64,000 nucleotides of DNA from positions 1,054,001 to 1,118,000 of the forward strand of contig NZ_JAKFGM010000001.1 of NCBI RefSeq assembly GCF_021502585.1. The letters are read 5' to 3'. A program made the position numbers and the translations under genes. Positions 58,661 through 64,000 of this stretch are shown here, piece by piece (within the stretch, counting starts at the first letter, position 1; each line of letters begins with the position of its first letter). The notes beneath the pieces were generated by a model. That model searched no databases, was not told the origin of the DNA, and worked only from the letters and a program-made list of their open reading frames with translations. Origin of the DNA: Sphingomonas cremea (GTDB taxonomy: Bacteria; Pseudomonadota; Alphaproteobacteria; Sphingomonadales; Sphingomonadaceae).

Positions 58661-60712
58661 CTACCAAATCCTGACGCGCTTCTCCGGCGGGATGTAGAAC
58701 TTCGATCCGGGCTGGATGTTGAACGCCGTGTACCAGGCGTCGAGGTTCCGGGTCGGCCCTATCACGCGGTACCGGCGCGGGCTGTGCGGGTCGGAAGCGA
58801 CCTGCGTCTTGATCGCGTCGTCCCGCTGTTCGCCGCGCCACGCCTGGGCGAATGACAGGAAGAAGCGCTGGTCGCCGGTCAGGCCGTCGATCACCGGCGC
58901 CGGCTTCCCGCCGCGCGAAATCTTATACGCCTCATAAGCGACCTCCAGGCCGGACATGTCGCCGATATTCTCGCCCATCGTCAGGTCGGGGTTGATGAAC
59001 ACGCCCGGCGCCGCCTCATAGGCCGCATATTGCTTGCCGAGCTCATCGGTCAGCTTCTTGAACCGCGCGGCATCGGCGGGCGTCCACCAATCGCGGATTG
59101 CGCCCGTGGCGTCGATTTTCCGCCCCTGGTCGTCGAAGCCGTGCATGATCTCATGGCCGATGATCGCGCCAATCGCACCGTAATTGACGGCAGCATCGGC
59201 CTCCGGATCGAAGAAAGGCGGCTGGAGGATCCCGGCCGGGAAGACGATCTTGTTTTCCAGCCCGCCATTATAGGCGTTCACCGTCGCCGGGCTCATCGAC
59301 CATTTCTTCCGGTCGACCGGCTTGCCCAGATCGCTGAGCTGATAGTCCCACTCGAACGCCGCGCTGCGCTTGACGTTGCCGTAGAGGTCGTCCGGTTTCA
59401 TCACCAGCTTCGAATAGTCGCGGAACTTGTCGGGATAGCCGACCATCACGTCCATCTTGTCGAGCTTGGCGATCGCGGCCTGCTTGGTCGCGGCTTCCAT
59501 CCAGCTATTGGCCTGGATCCGCAGCGCCGCTGCCTTTTTCAGGTTGATGACCAGCTGCTCCATCATCGCCTTAGACTCTGGCGAGAAGTAGCGCCGTACA
59601 TAGGTCTCGCCGAGTACTTCGCCGAGCCGGCCGTCGATCTGGCCGATACCGCGGCGCCAGCGTGGGCGAAGCTCCTTTGCTCCGGTCAGGCTCTTGGTGA
59701 ATTCGAACCGGCTGTCGACGAACTTCTTGGACAGATAATCCGAAGCCTGGTCGGCAACCTTGAACCGCTGCCAAAGCTTGAGCGTGTCGAGCGGCGTCTT
59801 ATCGTAAAGCGCCGCCAGCGCCTTCACCGCCGTATTGTCGCCGACGATCAGCTTGGGCGACACGACCCCGGTATCCGTCAGGTAGCGATCCCAGTCGAGG
59901 CCCGGGGCATAGGCCGCAAGCTGGGCCGGCGTCATCGGATTGTTGAGCTTATCGAGGTCGCGAAGGTCGGCCTGAGGCCAGGACAGCTTCGCAATCTCCG
60001 TTTCGAACGCCAGGATCGCGTCCGCCGTTGCCGAAGCGTTCGGCGTATTCGTCAGCTCAAGCGTGCGTTGGATGTAGGCGCGATAGGCATCCCGCTGCGG
60101 CTTATACTTGTCCAGCAGGTAATAGTCGCGATCGGGCAGCCCCATCCCGGCCGTTCCGATGAAGGCGATGTTGATGGTCGGGTTGGCCGGGTCGGGAAGC
60201 AGCCCAGCCGCGAACAATGTCCCGCCAAAGTCGGACAAGCTGCTTGCCATCGACTTGGTGAAGTCGGCCTTGGTCTTGATCGCGTCGATCCGGGCGAGGT
60301 CGGCCATCAGCGGTGCCGCGCCAAGCTGCTCGAGCAGCGCCTCATTCATGTAGCTCGCGTAAAGCGCCCCAAGCTGGCTGTCCGTCGGAGCGCCGGTGAC
60401 GATCTCCTTCAGCCGTTCCTGGTTGCGGTCGCTGAGCTCCGATCCGACGCCGTTCTGCGACTTGTCGGCCGGGATCTCGGTAACATCCATCCACGCGCCG
60501 CTGGCGTAGCGCTCGAAATCGTCGCCGGGATTAGCCTTGAGGTCGCGAGAGCTGAGGTCCACGCCCCAGGTTCCGAAACGGACGCTTCCGTCGGTGGCGG
60601 CAGCCGCCGTCTCGGCCGCAGCGGCTGGCGCCGCCATCGCCAGCGGCGCCGCAGCCGCCAAAAGCAACAAATTCCGGACAGCGCGGAAATTCCGCAGCCT
60701 TGCAACACTCAT
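58661..60712 (-). CDS. Exported M13 family metallopeptidase (neprilysin type)
   Basis: A 683-residue zinc endopeptidase with a signal peptide (about 1-38, ending in APAAAAE). The N-terminal peptidase M13 domain (KPGDDFxxY-like ANPGDDFERYASGAWMD) is followed by the catalytic domain with GHEIMHGFDDQGRKID (HExxH) and GENIGDMSGLEVAYEA (third ligand Glu). It ends in PPEKRVRIW, missing the usual Cys-x-x-Trp cysteine. ATG 60712 is chosen; the frame stays open for nearly 1000 codons into antisense of uvrA, which is not coding. Confidence 0.95.
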   Translation of the reverse strand: MSVARLRNFRAVRNLLLLAAAAPLAMAAPAAAAETAAAATDGSVRFGTWGVDLSSRDLKANPGDDFERYASGAWMDVTEIPADKSQNGVGSELSDRNQERLKEIVTGAPTDSQLGALYASYMNEALLEQLGAAPLMADLARIDAIKTKADFTKSMASSLSDFGGTLFAAGLLPDPANPTINIAFIGTAGMGLPDRDYYLLDKYKPQRDAYRAYIQRTLELTNTPNASATADAILAFETEIAKLSWPQADLRDLDKLNNPMTPAQLAAYAPGLDWDRYLTDTGVVSPKLIVGDNTAVKALAALYDKTPLDTLKLWQRFKVADQASDYLSKKFVDSRFEFTKSLTGAKELRPRWRRGIGQIDGRLGEVLGETYVRRYFSPESKAMMEQLVINLKKAAALRIQANSWMEAATKQAAIAKLDKMDVMVGYPDKFRDYSKLVMKPDDLYGNVKRSAAFEWDYQLSDLGKPVDRKKWSMSPATVNAYNGGLENKIVFPAGILQPPFFDPEADAAVNYGAIGAIIGHEIMHGFDDQGRKIDATGAIRDWWTPADAARFKKLTDELGKQYAAYEAAPGVFINPDLTMGENIGDMSGLEVAYEAYKISRGGKPAPVIDGLTGDQRFFLSFAQAWRGEQRDDAIKTQVASDPHSPRRYRVIGPTRNLDAWYTAFNIQPGSKFYIPPEKRVRIW

Positions 60713-60885
60713 GATGACCCCCATCTGATTGTCTGGATTCGTGAACGCGGGACTCTGAACGCTCGCGGCAGCGAATCTAACGGCCATCGACGAGAGACGC
60801 CCTGCGTTCGATGAACATGATTGTTTTGACGCGGAAATCGCGTTGCGGCAGAGCGTTATTGGCGGCGGTTGCACTTGCGACAAGC

Positions 60886-60900
60886 GAACAAATGTGGAAC
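60886..60900 (+). promoter_or_regulatory. LexA (SOS) box of uvrA
   Basis: GAAC-AAATGTG-GAAC is an exact match to the direct-repeat LexA site of alphaproteobacteria (GAAC/GTTC-N7-GAAC/GTTC). It ends 13 bases before the uvrA ATG, a position where bound LexA would block transcription or initiation. Confidence 0.75.
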
Positions 60901-60913
60901 AAATAACGGAACC

Positions 60914-63925
<3,012 letters not shown>

Positions 63926-63943
63926 GTAGAAATCAGGTTCGCT

Positions 63944-64000
63944 TCAGAATGGCAGGTCGTCGAACAACTCTGCTATTCTTTCAGCCTTGGATTTCACGGC
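63944..64000 (-). CDS. C-terminal end of an unidentified protein (partial)
   Basis: A minus-strand frame entering from the right edge encodes AVKSKAERIAELFDDLPF and stops with TGA at 63946-63944, converging on uvrA 19 bases away. The acidic ending DDLPF resembles the SSB C-terminal tip, by which SSB recruits repair proteins, and ssb sometimes neighbours uvrA; but the preceding residues are not typical of SSB. The piece is too short to decide. Confidence 0.4.
   Translation of the reverse strand, partial: AVKSKAERIAELFDDLPF

Overview
The window is a GC-rich chromosomal stretch from an alphaproteobacterium, most likely Sphingomonadales (Sphingomonas or a close relative). This rests on the gene content and order: an atpHAGDC operon separate from F0 genes, CpdR next to N-formylglutamate amidohydrolase, TrcR, a FixL/FixJ pair with a haem-PAS domain, a coaD/peptidyl-prolyl isomerase/queA cluster, many exported M28/M13/S9 peptidases, and an alphaproteobacterial LexA box (GAAC-N7-GAAC) in front of uvrA. 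Coding density is very high and no gap without a gene exceeds 300 bases.

Layout. 1-5145: purC, priA, ada, a GNAT enzyme and a DUF1203 protein. 5236-10337: the F1 ATP synthase operon (delta, alpha, gamma, beta, a 61-residue Cys-rich small protein, and a short epsilon). 10339-14561: two tandem paralogous GT-C type membrane proteins and a GT2-GtrA fusion, probably for envelope glycosylation. 14656-16170: a stand-alone CpaF/TadA secretion ATPase. 16237-22712: a stress and oxygen-sensing neighbourhood with an HdeD-like membrane protein, a CC0125-type lipoprotein, a two-TM potassium channel, FixL-FixJ, Hsp20, a GNAT protein and a flavin-binding protein. 22778-24231: tRNA-Val(GAC), cpdR and N-formylglutamate amidohydrolase. 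24230-25857: a SapC-family protein with two terminators behind it, and a small exported protein.

25927-33138 holds the most striking structure: a 7.2-kb unit with 64/65-bp imperfect terminal inverted repeats (ends 5'-GGTGGTGCCTCAG) and an exact 8-bp direct repeat TGCTCGCG on either side, which looks like a target-site duplication. Inside are an IS1-like DDE transposase on the + strand and, divergently, a small ORF, a MerR-like regulator, and the Mod and Res subunits of a type III restriction-modification system. I read it as one transposon that moves a complete, regulated restriction-modification operon.

33227-43795 is core metabolism again: RhlE-type helicase, tgt, a TSUP transporter, a sulfotransferase, queA, cyclophilin, coaD, a farnesyl-diphosphate-synthase-like enzyme, xseB, trcR, a glutathione S-transferase, a quinone oxidoreductase and DUF1192. 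43873-64000 has clpA, an outer-membrane-type protein, exported peptidases (S9, M28, M13), a second glutathione transferase, a Tat-type dienelactone hydrolase, a PAP2_3 lipid enzyme, a ferritin-like protein, a haem-barrel protein, a Bax-inhibitor-1 protein, a 2',3'-cyclic phosphodiesterase, a D-aminoacylase-like lipoprotein, SOS-controlled uvrA, and the tail of one more gene.

Partial genes lie at both edges. Starts were chosen by family alignment, ribosome-binding sites and overlaps; several are well inside the longest open frame.
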